NCBI RefSeq assembly: GCF_004295795.1
Contig: NZ_SEBR01000030.1
Coordinates: forward strand, 1 to 37,212
Source: Flavobacterium sp.
GTDB lineage: Bacteria; Bacteroidota; Bacteroidia; Flavobacteriales; Flavobacteriaceae
Length of the DNA: 37,212 nucleotides
Reading direction: 5' to 3'
The first letter of the stretch is position 1. Every line of letters begins with the position of its first letter. The position numbers and the translations under genes were made by a program. Under the pieces are notes generated by a model. It was not told the origin of the DNA, ran no database searches, and saw only the letters and a program-made list of their open reading frames with translations. Shown here one piece after another: positions 16,597-25,189 of the stretch.

Positions 16597-16637
16597 AAAG
16601 CAACAAATTTGCTACAAAGATAAAGCATTTTTGCTTT
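16597..16637 (-). promoter_or_regulatory. Promoter and candidate operators of the RES-Xre operon
   Basis: On the minus strand TATCTTTG (16615-16622) fits the -7 consensus, 18 bp before the antitoxin ATG. Two inverted repeats with AGCA/TGCT ends flank it: AGCAA-N5-TTGCT at 16599-16613 and AAAGCA-N4-TGCTTT at 16622-16637. Their placement on either side of the -7 box suits autoregulation by the antitoxin. Confidence 0.5.
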
Positions 16638-16792
16638 GATTGAACAGCTTTCAAAAAATATTGCCGATTGTCAAAGTGTTTCGGGCAAGCGTATAGTCAT
16701 TGTGGTTTTGGGTTGGAAGTTCCGATTAAGAACCACAAAACGCGATGTGACAAATCTGCAGAATTTACATCACAACCCAAATTCCGCTCCAA

Positions 16793-19027
16793 TCAAATCC
16801 CCAAGTTCAGCGTAAAAGTCAACTTGACTGCGATATTGTCTTCAAAATTGGGCAGCGAATATGTTCCGTAACGGTAAAATCCGGCGAGTCCGAGGCCGCT
16901 GTAAATCTGGTTCAATTCCAATCCGGATTCAAAAAATCCTTTGTCCATGGTCTTGTAGTCAAAACCGATGTGCTGTTCGCGATTGTCCATGCTTCCAAAA
17001 GCGCCGCGAGAAACCAAAGTCACGAACGGACGCACTTTTTTCGAGATCTCGAACCTCGGTGACGAATGCTTGATTTGCAACATCGCGTATCGGCTCGAGA
17101 AAAATTCGTTGTAGAACATCGTCTCGAAACTGTTTTTACCCGCAAAAGTCAGGCGTTGCTGAATATGGTCCTTGACGGGATTGTTTGGCGACATGTTGTA
17201 CAAATGCGTCAGCGGAATATTTCCGTAGGCCAAGCCAGCCTGGAACAAAGCCGAGAATTTCTGTCCGTCGAGAAACGGTTTCTCATAGTCGACACGCGCA
17301 TCGACTTTCCCGAAACTGAAGTCGTTGTCAGTGAATTTCGGCATTGCCTGCGTGAACTGGAACGTGAATTTCGGGAAGCGTTTTTCGGTCTCGATTCGCG
17401 AAACCGGCGTTTGCATGTAGTTCGAAAATGGATTCCACTGAATTCCGACAGAAGCCAAAGTCAAGTTGAAATTCCCATACAATTTCTCGCGGTAATTGAA
17501 CAGATAATTGAATCGCGGCTCGATCTGGCTGTAAGTCAATTGCCAAACCGATTCTGTTTTTGGGATAATCCTCGTTTCGATATAACCGCGCCAGGTTTTG
17601 TGGTTGTAAAAAGTCGAAATGTTGATGGGACGCGCGTCGTAAATCTTGAAAGGTCGTTTGTCAGTAGCGAAAATTACCGATGCGATCTCTTGCAAATCGT
17701 CGGTGTAAGACGCGCCAACCCAACTTCCGGTGTAATTCCCGAGTCGAACCGCGCCTCCAAAACTGTATTTCCAACGGCCGTCTTTCGTACCATAAGCCGC
17801 ATAACCTTCAAGCCGATATTTACTCGAAAACTTGTCATTGGTAATTCCGCCGAGGCCAAGTCTAAAACCTTCGTAATTGTTGACGGTCGCCAAATAACGC
17901 AAGCCCAAATCGATCGGCCCGATGGGAATGTAGCCGTTCAGGAACTTTCGCGCCAAACGCAATCGGCTCTCGATTTTCTCCGATCGCGAAATGCTGTCGA
18001 GCGCGCGGTAAGTCGCCAAATCACGCGCGTCGGGCGAAACCAATCGGTGTTGTTTCCAAAATGTCGAATCGCGTTTCACGGCATTCACTAAGATTTCAGA
18101 CTCGACGGCCACGTGTCGGCGCGTGATCGCAATGTCGAATTCGGGTGCTGAAAACCATGTTTGTGAGAGCACGTAACTTCTGTCGGAAGCGAATTTCTGG
18201 CGTCGGCTTTCCTGATTTTCAGGATCGAATTCAAGCGTCGCTCCCAAAATCTTGATGTTGGAATTGTTTTTCCCTTTAGATATTTTAAGGATCGTCTGCG
18301 AAGGCATCCACAACTGCTGCTCGTCATAAAACTCGAATTCGTGCACGACCGACAATCGCAGCACACCCAAAAATCGGAACTCGGCTTTGGCAACGGCAAA
18401 ATTTTCCAGGTCGATGAACAGATAACCGTAAAGTCCGCCGCCTTGGAGTTTGCGTTTGGACTTGAACCGAATTTTGGCCACGGCACGATTGTCGATCGAG
18501 TCGTTTTCGATGAACTCATAGTTGAAATTGCGAAGCGCGTCTTTGGCCAAAGGACTGGCATATTTGGTCGTGAGCAATTCGTAATGTTCGTCGTAAACCG
18601 AGAAGGAATGCAGCTTTACGCCCATGATTTCGTAAACCGGCTGCGAAAATCCGCCCATTTTTGCACCCGTGATATTTTCTTTGAGGCTTTGTTCGGCAAA
18701 ATCGTAACGCGAGACTTTTTCGCTTTCGAACAAATGGTATTTCTCGATGTATTTCTTGAAATGATAATCGGACGAATCGATCTTGACGAACAGCTTGCGA
18801 GGCGTTCTTTTTCCGATAAATACAGAATCGACGCGGCCTGCGATAGAATCCGGATTGGCCGTGATGAGCAATTTGTTGTAGGAATTGATGCGGAAAGTCG
18901 CGAGCTTTTGCTGCGGATCGTTCGCGTTTTTCGACGCAATCGCCTTTTTCACGATTCCCGAAGCATCCGATTGGGCGCGAACCGTCAGCGCGAAAAGCAG
19001 GACAACAAGTAGAAAGAGGCGTTTCAT
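16793..19027 (-). CDS. DUF5686-family outer-membrane protein
   Basis: This 744-aa protein begins with a signal peptide (residues 1-18, ending VRA). The first half (about 25-300) carries the soluble region typical of DUF5686 proteins, with the segment ATFRINSYNKLLITANPDS and the phrase GGGLYGYLFIDLENFAVAKAE. The second half (about 350-744) consists of repeated amphipathic beta-strand segments and ends in LTFTLNLGI, as expected for an outer-membrane barrel. Many Bacteroidota members carry a carboxypeptidase-like regulatory domain in front; it is missing here, so this is the short form. The function of the family is not established. It converges on the RES-Xre promoter region and diverges from the dps remnant. 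Confidence 0.85.
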   Translation of the reverse strand: MKRLFLLVVLLFALTVRAQSDASGIVKKAIASKNANDPQQKLATFRINSYNKLLITANPDSIAGRVDSVFIGKRTPRKLFVKIDSSDYHFKKYIEKYHLFESEKVSRYDFAEQSLKENITGAKMGGFSQPVYEIMGVKLHSFSVYDEHYELLTTKYASPLAKDALRNFNYEFIENDSIDNRAVAKIRFKSKRKLQGGGLYGYLFIDLENFAVAKAEFRFLGVLRLSVVHEFEFYDEQQLWMPSQTILKISKGKNNSNIKILGATLEFDPENQESRRQKFASDRSYVLSQTWFSAPEFDIAITRRHVAVESEILVNAVKRDSTFWKQHRLVSPDARDLATYRALDSISRSEKIESRLRLARKFLNGYIPIGPIDLGLRYLATVNNYEGFRLGLGGITNDKFSSKYRLEGYAAYGTKDGRWKYSFGGAVRLGNYTGSWVGASYTDDLQEIASVIFATDKRPFKIYDARPINISTFYNHKTWRGYIETRIIPKTESVWQLTYSQIEPRFNYLFNYREKLYGNFNLTLASVGIQWNPFSNYMQTPVSRIETEKRFPKFTFQFTQAMPKFTDNDFSFGKVDARVDYEKPFLDGQKFSALFQAGLAYGNIPLTHLYNMSPNNPVKDHIQQRLTFAGKNSFETMFYNEFFSSRYAMLQIKHSSPRFEISKKVRPFVTLVSRGAFGSMDNREQHIGFDYKTMDKGFFESGLELNQIYSGLGLAGFYRYGTYSLPNFEDNIAVKLTFTLNLGI

Positions 19028-19127
19028 CGTTACAAAGAAACAGCATTTTGGGATTTTTATTGCGGTGTTTTTTAAGAGTTTGGCAGATTTTCGAATGGCG
19101 GTTCAGTATCAAAGTCGGACTAAAAAA

Positions 19128-19143
19128 TTACGAAATGTCGTAA
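19128..19143. promoter_or_regulatory. TACG-N6-CGTA dyad, copy 1
   Basis: TTACGAAATGTCGTAA lies about 90 bp before the dps remnant and 101 bp before the DUF5686 start on the other strand. The same 14-bp core TACGAAATnnCGTA is found at 25067-25080 and 35297-35310. It is a candidate binding site for an unidentified regulator. Confidence 0.5.
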
Positions 19144-19233
19144 AAAACATAATAATGTTTGTGGGCAAATATCTGTTTTTAAGCAGATTGCATCCGAGGC
19201 ATCGCAATTGTTCGAAGTGCAAAAAACAAAATC

Positions 19234-19419
19234 ATGGAAAACCAGATTGGAATTTCGGAACAGCAGCTGCAACAACTGACAAATTCGCTGAACATCTTGC
19301 TCGCCGACGAATTCGTGCTTTATGTCAAAGCCAGAAAGGCGCATTGGAACGTCGAAGGCCGCGATTTCTAAAAACACGAAAAAATGGCGTGGATGCTGCG
19401 TTCGCATCTCAAATTGTAA
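19234..19419 (+). pseudogene. dps: Remnant of a Dps-family ferritin gene with internal deletion
   Basis: The first 45 codons encode a Dps N terminus, with ILLADEFVLYVKARKAHWNV; the HWN histidine is the first ferroxidase ligand in the family. Reading then hits TAA at 19369-19371. The same frame continues with KHEKMAWMLRSHLKL and a second TAA at 19417, which matches the usual Dps C-terminal end (HEKMAWMLRS). Full-length Dps is about 150-160 aa, so some 90-100 central codons, including the remaining ferroxidase ligands, have been lost and the junction formed a stop codon. Dps stores iron and protects DNA from peroxide; this copy cannot. A functional copy may exist elsewhere. The 45-aa N-terminal peptide could still be translated. 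Confidence 0.85.
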
Positions 19420-19450
19420 CGCGTCTGCCCAAATAAATCTATCTTTAGCC

Positions 19451-21748
19451 ATGCGAAAATTTTTCCAAAATCACCTGTTGTCGGTCTTCCTTTTCGGATT
19501 GATGAGCGTTTCGGTTTTCGCCCAGACCAAAGACGAGGTGAAAGTCATGCGGAAAAAATTGGCTTCGGCAACTTCAGACAATCGCGAGAAAGTCGATTTG
19601 TTGCTGCAATTCGGGAATTATGTGTTGGCCAAACCCGGCGAACTTAAAGCAGATCTGGACAGCGCATCGGCACATTTCCAAAGAGCGTTCAAACTTTCGA
19701 AAAGTCTTGATTACAAAAAGGGAATCGCACAAAGCACACTACTTGAAGCCCGAATTTTGCGGGAAAAAGGAAGCGAAAAACAGGCTTACGATCGCTTCTC
19801 CAAAACCATTTCCTTCGCGCGGGAAAGCGAACTTTTGGCAGATCAAGCCGAAGCGATGACCGAATACGCCAAGCGCTGGAAAACCACGCCCGAAGAACTT
19901 CCGAACAAGATGGAAGAACAAAGAAAGGCATTGGGAATTTACGCGAGATTAGGCGCGAAAGGCGGAAAACCGTACGCGGTCGCATTAAAAGACATGGCCG
20001 ATTTTCATCAGATGTATGGCGAAAATCAGGAATCGATCGACTATCTCGAAAAATCGCTTGCAATTTCGAAAGCTATCAAAGATGGAGACACGCAAGGCAC
20101 TTATGTTTTGCTTGCGAACAATTATCGCCACATCGGGAATTTCGAAAAAGCTTTGCCGATTGTTCTGAAAGCGCAGGAAATCGCCGAAGCAAACCACGAC
20201 AGGTCAGAACAAATGGCCATGATCTACAACCACATCGCAATCATTTGCGACGATTTGAAGAAGTTCGATCGCGCGCTTGAATATTTCGAAAAGGCGCTCG
20301 AAGTCGCCAAGGAAAACAACGACCGCGACAACATCTCAAAGTTCTGGCTCAGTATCGCGACGATTCACAAACAGCGCAAAAACTACAAGCGCACGGTGGA
20401 AATCCTCAACGAAATGGCCAAAAAATATCCGCCGAAATCACTTGACCGCATCGTGCGACAGGAAGTGATGTTCACGGTGACCTATTGCGAGATGGGCGAG
20501 ACCGAAAAAGCGCGTCCGCATTTCGAGAAACTGCTCAGGATCGAGGACCAAGTTGTGCGCGAAGGCGTTTATGTGGGCGATCTTTATCCGGCGGTCATCA
20601 AATATCTGCAGGCTTCGCATCAACCTTTGAAGTCTTACGAATACATCGAAAAATATCGAGATTACCACAAAAACACTTCGAATTTGATCTTTCAGGCGAA
20701 CGTTGAACAATTGTATTTTTTGTCCGATTCGGCCAGCGGGAAATACCTCGATGCGATCAAGCACTTGCGCAAATACAAAACCTTGACCGATTCGTTTTCG
20801 AACGCCGAGAAAATGAAGCAGTTCTCTGAAATGGAAATCAAATTCGAAACCAGGCAAAAAGACAAAAACATCCAACTGCTCAGGAAACAAGGAGAATTGC
20901 AGCAAACCAAAATCGAGAATGACAAGATCACGCGCTATATTTTCATAGGATTCGTCGTTGTTTTGGTCGTCGTGATCGGCTTGATCTTAAACCGATATCG
21001 CCTCAAACAACGCATCAACAAAAAACTGGAAAGCCAGCAAGAGGAAATAAACGCACAAAACGATCTGCTCAAGAAATTGGTGTCCGAAAAAGAATGGCTG
21101 CTCAAGGAAATCCACCATCGCGTGAAGAACAACCTGCAAATCGTGATCAGTCTTTTGAACACGCAATCGGCTTATTTGGAGAACGAAGATGCGATTCAGG
21201 CGATCCAGAACAGCCAGCACAGAATGCACGCGATGTCGCTCATCCATCAAAAATTGTATCAATCTGAAAATCTGTCCAAAATCGATATGGGTTGGTACAT
21301 TCACGAGCTTGTGAGTTACCTCAAAGATTCGTTCGAAAGCACCAAACGCATCAATTACAAAGTCGATACAGATTCGCTCGAACTCGACGTGGCGCAAGCG
21401 GTTCCGGTCGGATTGATCCTTAACGAAGCCATCAACAACTCGATAAAATATGCGTTTCCGGATGTGGCAAAAGGTGCGATTTCGATCTCGCTCAAAAACA
21501 TCGGAAACGAGAAGTACCAACTCACGATTCAGGACAACGGCGTCGGTTTGCCCGAAAATTTCAATTTGGCCGAAACCGATTCGCTCGGAATGAATCTCAT
21601 GCAAGGACTCGCGAGCCAGCTGCAAGGCGAATTCTCGCTCCAAAACCAAGACGGACTGAAGGTTCAGATCCAATTCAAAAAGAACACGCAACTACCCGAA
21701 CAAGAACGAGTGCCGAACGAAGATGAAAGAAAAGATTTTACTGGTTGA
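19451..21748 (+). CDS. TPR-containing sensor histidine kinase of the HisKA_2 type
   Basis: This 765-aa membrane kinase has a signal peptide (1-24), an extracytoplasmic region of tetratricopeptide repeats (about 60-450; clear units around 215-245, 255-290 and 296-325), a membrane helix at 496-514, a coiled coil at 515-548, and a kinase core. The phosphoacceptor motif is KEIHHRVKNNLQ at 552-563, characteristic of HisKA_2 kinases; the N box is LNEAINNSIKYAF at 657-669 and the ATP-binding DNGVGL is at 695-700. The TPR region probably binds a protein or peptide signal. The ATG of MRKFFQNHLL is chosen because it opens the signal peptide. Its end overlaps the next gene by 26 nt, coupling it to the NtrC-type response regulator, which is its likely partner. 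Confidence 0.92.
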   Translation: MRKFFQNHLLSVFLFGLMSVSVFAQTKDEVKVMRKKLASATSDNREKVDLLLQFGNYVLAKPGELKADLDSASAHFQRAFKLSKSLDYKKGIAQSTLLEARILREKGSEKQAYDRFSKTISFARESELLADQAEAMTEYAKRWKTTPEELPNKMEEQRKALGIYARLGAKGGKPYAVALKDMADFHQMYGENQESIDYLEKSLAISKAIKDGDTQGTYVLLANNYRHIGNFEKALPIVLKAQEIAEANHDRSEQMAMIYNHIAIICDDLKKFDRALEYFEKALEVAKENNDRDNISKFWLSIATIHKQRKNYKRTVEILNEMAKKYPPKSLDRIVRQEVMFTVTYCEMGETEKARPHFEKLLRIEDQVVREGVYVGDLYPAVIKYLQASHQPLKSYEYIEKYRDYHKNTSNLIFQANVEQLYFLSDSASGKYLDAIKHLRKYKTLTDSFSNAEKMKQFSEMEIKFETRQKDKNIQLLRKQGELQQTKIENDKITRYIFIGFVVVLVVVIGLILNRYRLKQRINKKLESQQEEINAQNDLLKKLVSEKEWLLKEIHHRVKNNLQIVISLLNTQSAYLENEDAIQAIQNSQHRMHAMSLIHQKLYQSENLSKIDMGWYIHELVSYLKDSFESTKRINYKVDTDSLELDVAQAVPVGLILNEAINNSIKYAFPDVAKGAISISLKNIGNEKYQLTIQDNGVGLPENFNLAETDSLGMNLMQGLASQLQGEFSLQNQDGLKVQIQFKKNTQLPEQERVPNEDERKDFTG

Positions 21749-23078
21749 AGATGAATTTATCGTGGCCAACGACCTCAAGATCATGCTCAAAAAAGCGGGT
21801 TATGAAGTCGTCGGGATCGCGGCATCGGTCGTTCAGGCGCGAGAGATAATTGCGGCCAAAAATCCCGATTGGGTTTTGCTTGACATCATGTTGCAAGGCG
21901 ATTTGACGGGCATCGACCTGGCTTGGGAACTCATTTCCCAGAAGCGTCCGTTCCTTTATATTTCGGCCAACACCAACCAATCGATTCTCGAAAAAGTCAA
22001 GGAAACCGAACCTTACGGATTTCTCGTGAAGCCATTCCGAGAGAAGGATTTGCTTGTGATGTTAGACATTGCGCGCTACAAATTCAAGTTGACAAAAGGA
22101 ATTTCCGACGCGGTTTCAACCTCTGATTTTTCGAGTTTTGACGGAATCGTCGGAAAAAGTCCGCAACTGATGAAAGTTCTGGAAAAAGTCGCCATTGTCG
22201 CTCCGGCCGAAACCTCGGTATTGATTTTGGGCGAAAGCGGAACCGGAAAAGAAAGGATCGCCAAAACAATTCACGAGTTGTCGCACCACAAAGAACATCC
22301 GCTTGTGGTCGTGAATTGCGCCGCCTTGCCCGCGACTTTGGTGGAATCGGAATTGTTCGGATACGAAAAAGGCGCGTTCACGGGTGCCGAAACTTCTCGC
22401 GCAGGAAAGTTCGAACAAGCAGATTGCGGAACCATTTTTCTCGACGAAATAGGAGAATTGCCGTTGGACGCACAAGTGAAATTATTGCGGGTTTTGCAGG
22501 AAAAGGAAATTGAGCGCCTGGGCGGGGAAAAAACCGTGAAAGTCGACGTCCGCGTGATTGCCGCGACAAATCGGAATCTCGAAAAAGAAGTCGCCGAAGG
22601 CAGATTCCGACTGGATTTGTACTATCGACTGAACGTTTTTCCGATTGAACTTCCGCCGCTTAGGAAACGCCTCGACGATTTGCCGATCCTGGCCGAACAT
22701 TTCCTCAAGAAATTCTCGTCCGAAATGCGGAAACCCGTGAAAAGTTTCTCCCAAAAAGCGCTCGACGAACTGACGAAATACGATTGGCCGGGAAACATCC
22801 GCGAACTCGAACACAGCATCGAACGCGCGGTTTTGATGAGTCAGGACGGAATTGTGCAAACGCTCGATCTTCCGCAAAATTTAACCCAAGAAGAAACCTT
22901 CGAATCAGGCGAATTGCTGTCGATGGAAGAAATGGAAAAACGCCACATCCTAAAAGCATTGAACGCGGCTTCGGGAAAGGTTTTCGGGCCGGGCGGCGCT
23001 GCGGAATTGCTCAAGATGTCGCCGGCGACTTTGTATGCTAAGATGAAGAAACTTGGGATTGGCAACGGATACGTTTAA
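21723..23078 (+). CDS. NtrC-family sigma54-dependent response regulator
   Basis: This 451-aa protein joins a receiver domain (4-120; D10-E11 acidic pair, phosphoacceptor D54, K103), an AAA+ activator domain (about 140-385) and a C-terminal Fis-type helix-turn-helix (about 405-450, GGAAELLKMSPATLYAKMKK). The AAA+ domain has Walker A GESGTGKE at 170-177, the sigma54-contacting GAFTGA at 217-222 and Walker B TIFLDEIGE at 237-245, so it should hydrolyse ATP and open sigma54 promoters. It overlaps the kinase gene by 26 nt. No convincing TGGCAC-N5-TTGC promoter was found in the window, so its targets probably lie elsewhere. Confidence 0.93.
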   Translation: MKEKILLVEDEFIVANDLKIMLKKAGYEVVGIAASVVQAREIIAAKNPDWVLLDIMLQGDLTGIDLAWELISQKRPFLYISANTNQSILEKVKETEPYGFLVKPFREKDLLVMLDIARYKFKLTKGISDAVSTSDFSSFDGIVGKSPQLMKVLEKVAIVAPAETSVLILGESGTGKERIAKTIHELSHHKEHPLVVVNCAALPATLVESELFGYEKGAFTGAETSRAGKFEQADCGTIFLDEIGELPLDAQVKLLRVLQEKEIERLGGEKTVKVDVRVIAATNRNLEKEVAEGRFRLDLYYRLNVFPIELPPLRKRLDDLPILAEHFLKKFSSEMRKPVKSFSQKALDELTKYDWPGNIRELEHSIERAVLMSQDGIVQTLDLPQNLTQEETFESGELLSMEEMEKRHILKALNAASGKVFGPGGAAELLKMSPATLYAKMKKLGIGNGYV

Positions 23079-23107
23079 TTAATAATTAGTAATTAATAAT
23101 TGTTGGC

Positions 23108-23398
23108 ATGGAAAAAATCGAAGTCGTTCTTGACGAAAAGCGCAAAGGGAAAATCGAATTGTTGTCTGACGGAAAACACGCGGGAGAAATGGTGATTTCA
23201 GAAAACGACGACGCGATCACGGTTTATCACACAGAAGTTTCGGAAGCATTCGCGGGGAGGAATTTCGCGAAATTGTTGCTCGACGCCTTGGTTGGCCGCG
23301 CCCGCGATTCGAATCGAAAGATCAATCCGCTTTGTCCTTACGTTTTTGCGCAGTTCAAGCGCCATCCGGACGAATTTGCCGATGTTTGGAAAAAGTAG
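23108..23398 (+). CDS. Short GNAT-like N-acetyltransferase (COG2388 type)
   Basis: This 96-aa protein has the compact form of the GNAT fold seen in COG2388 proteins. The segment VYHTEVSEAFAGRNFAKLLL (about 39-58) contains the acetyl-CoA-binding region, with AGRNFA in place of the common GqGiG. The end, NPLCPYVFAQFKRHPDEFAD, is strongly characteristic of this subgroup. The substrate is not known for the family. It lies 29 bp after the NtrC-type regulator, past an AT-rich inverted spacer (ttaattaataattagtaatt), and 59 bp before a second sigma54 activator, so it may be part of the same transcript. Confidence 0.85.
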   Translation: MEKIEVVLDEKRKGKIELLSDGKHAGEMVISENDDAITVYHTEVSEAFAGRNFAKLLLDALVGRARDSNRKINPLCPYVFAQFKRHPDEFADVWKK

Positions 23399-23457
23399 TC
23401 GAAACACGAAAGACCTAAACTTGGTTAATTATCTTTAACGGTCAAAAAAAAAGGTAA

Positions 23458-24990
23458 ATGGCAGCCGACGATCTTAAAGTTTTACTCGCAAGATTGCAGG
23501 AACGAGAAATGGAATTCTCGCAAGTCCAAGCACTGTCATTGGTTTTGGCTTCGGTCGTAAATGCAGCCGACCTCGAAAAACAAATTCCGAAATTGAAATC
23601 CGACTTGGGTTTCGAAGCTTTTTATCTGGCAAGACAGACCGACGAAAAATCGGTAGAAATATTGGCTTCTTTCGGATTCGGAAAACTGGCGAAATCAGCA
23701 TTTCCAGCCGACGAATTCTTCCAGAAAGCAACGACTTCGCCCGACGCGATTTTGCTTCCGATTCCGTCCAAACAACTTTCTTCGGGAATTTTTACCAGCG
23801 CGAACCTAAAATCGAGAAGCGTTTTGGCGATTCCGCTGCGATGCCCCGAAAATTCAGTCGTCGCATTCTTTTTATACAAGGAAGTAAACGGCCCGGAACG
23901 TTCGATCGTGAGAATTTTCAGATTTCTGACGAACCAACTTTCGATCACGGCCTGCAATTTTCTGTCGCGGAACTCCAATGCGAAAACTGACAATTCCGAT
24001 GAAATCCACGAGGTTTTCGATGTCTCGGATTTTGCGCAGATCGTGGGCTCGGGAAAGGAAATGTCCGAAGTGAAAAGGCTGATCTCAATAGTCGCTCCGG
24101 CCGACACAGGCGTCTTGGTTTCGGGTGAAAGCGGCACCGGAAAAGAAGGCGTCGCATCGGCAATCCATCAAAAATCGGCTCGAAAAAACCAACCTTACGT
24201 TCGCGTGAATTGTGCGGCTATTCCCGCGAATCTGCTCGAAAGCGAATTGTTCGGACACGAAAAAGGCAGTTTCACGGGCGCACTCCAACGCAAGAAAGGC
24301 AAGTTCGAAATGGCACACAAAGGCACGCTTTTCCTGGACGAGATAGGAGAAATCCCGATCGAACTTCAAGGTAAATTGTTGCGCGCGTTGCAAGAAGGCG
24401 AAGTCGCCAGAATCGGGGCTTTGGCTGCGATAAAAGTCAATGTGAGAATCGTTGCGGCCACGAATCGCGATTTGATGCAGGAAGTGAAAGCCGGCCGTTT
24501 TCGCGAAGATTTGTATTATCGACTCAATATTTTCCCAATAAAACTTCTGCCGTTGCGCGACCGCATTGGCGATTTGCCAGAACTCTCGAATTTTTTCCTG
24601 CAAAAAACCTGTTCCGAAAACAATCGGAAACCAATGGCTTTTTCGGCCGAAACCTCACGTTCGATGACGCTTTACGCCTGGCCGGGAAATGTGCGCGAAT
24701 TGCAGAATCTCGTGAGCCGCGCGGTTTTGCTCACAAACGGGAATACCATCTTGAAACTCGATTTTCCAACTTCGGAAAAATCGGGAGCGATAAATCCGGA
24801 CCTTAATCTAAAGACTTTGGCCGAGATGGAAAAAGACTACATCCTGTCGGTTTTGGTCAAGTGTTCGCACAGGATTTCGGGCCCGAACGGAGCGGCGAAA
24901 ATCTTGGGAATACCTGCCACAACCCTGATTTCCAAAATGCAGAAACTCGGGATCAAGAAACAAATTACTACAAATTCCCGCGATTTATAA
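23458..24990 (+). CDS. Sigma54-dependent activator with GAF-like sensor domain
   Basis: This 510-aa protein has no receiver domain. Residues about 25-170 look like a GAF-type ligand-binding domain (as in NorR-like or FhlA-like activators), followed by an AAA+ domain (about 190-430) and a Fis-type helix-turn-helix (about 465-500, GAAKILGIPATTLISKMQKL). Walker A is GESGTGKE at 223-230, Walker B TLFLDEIGE at 289-297, and the sigma54 contact loop is GSFTGA at 270-275, a Ser variant of GAFTGA that keeps the key FTGA. It would respond to a small molecule instead of a kinase. Its AAA+ domain resembles that of the preceding regulator, consistent with an old duplication. The nearest downstream genes are two alpha/beta hydrolases. 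Confidence 0.9.
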   Translation: MAADDLKVLLARLQEREMEFSQVQALSLVLASVVNAADLEKQIPKLKSDLGFEAFYLARQTDEKSVEILASFGFGKLAKSAFPADEFFQKATTSPDAILLPIPSKQLSSGIFTSANLKSRSVLAIPLRCPENSVVAFFLYKEVNGPERSIVRIFRFLTNQLSITACNFLSRNSNAKTDNSDEIHEVFDVSDFAQIVGSGKEMSEVKRLISIVAPADTGVLVSGESGTGKEGVASAIHQKSARKNQPYVRVNCAAIPANLLESELFGHEKGSFTGALQRKKGKFEMAHKGTLFLDEIGEIPIELQGKLLRALQEGEVARIGALAAIKVNVRIVAATNRDLMQEVKAGRFREDLYYRLNIFPIKLLPLRDRIGDLPELSNFFLQKTCSENNRKPMAFSAETSRSMTLYAWPGNVRELQNLVSRAVLLTNGNTILKLDFPTSEKSGAINPDLNLKTLAEMEKDYILSVLVKCSHRISGPNGAAKILGIPATTLISKMQKLGIKKQITTNSRDL

Positions 24991-25066
24991 AGTCGGAATC
25001 AACACCAGCAATATCTCGCTTTGGATCGGGTCGATTCTTATCAGATTCCGTTCTGCCTGTAAAATC

Positions 25067-25080
25067 TACGAAATTTCGTA
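25067..25080. promoter_or_regulatory. TACG-N6-CGTA dyad, copy 2 (perfect palindrome)
   Basis: TACGAAATTTCGTA is a perfect 14-bp palindrome lying 110 bp before the alpha/beta hydrolase start, in the 199-bp gap after the sigma54 activator. It matches the dyads at 19128-19143 and 35297-35310. Confidence 0.5.
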
Positions 25081-25189
25081 AAATGAGCAATTCGCCAAAC
25101 CGCGCGAAGCCTTGTCAATAAAAGAAATGTTGTTTTAGGAACGACTTTGGACATAGAAAGCAAAGTACAATCTTAAAACCTTTTCAATC

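Noticed and set aside
16697..16780. Terminator for DUF5686 between tgtggtt and aaccaca
   Set aside because: The arms are short with a long loop and no T run follows on the minus strand.
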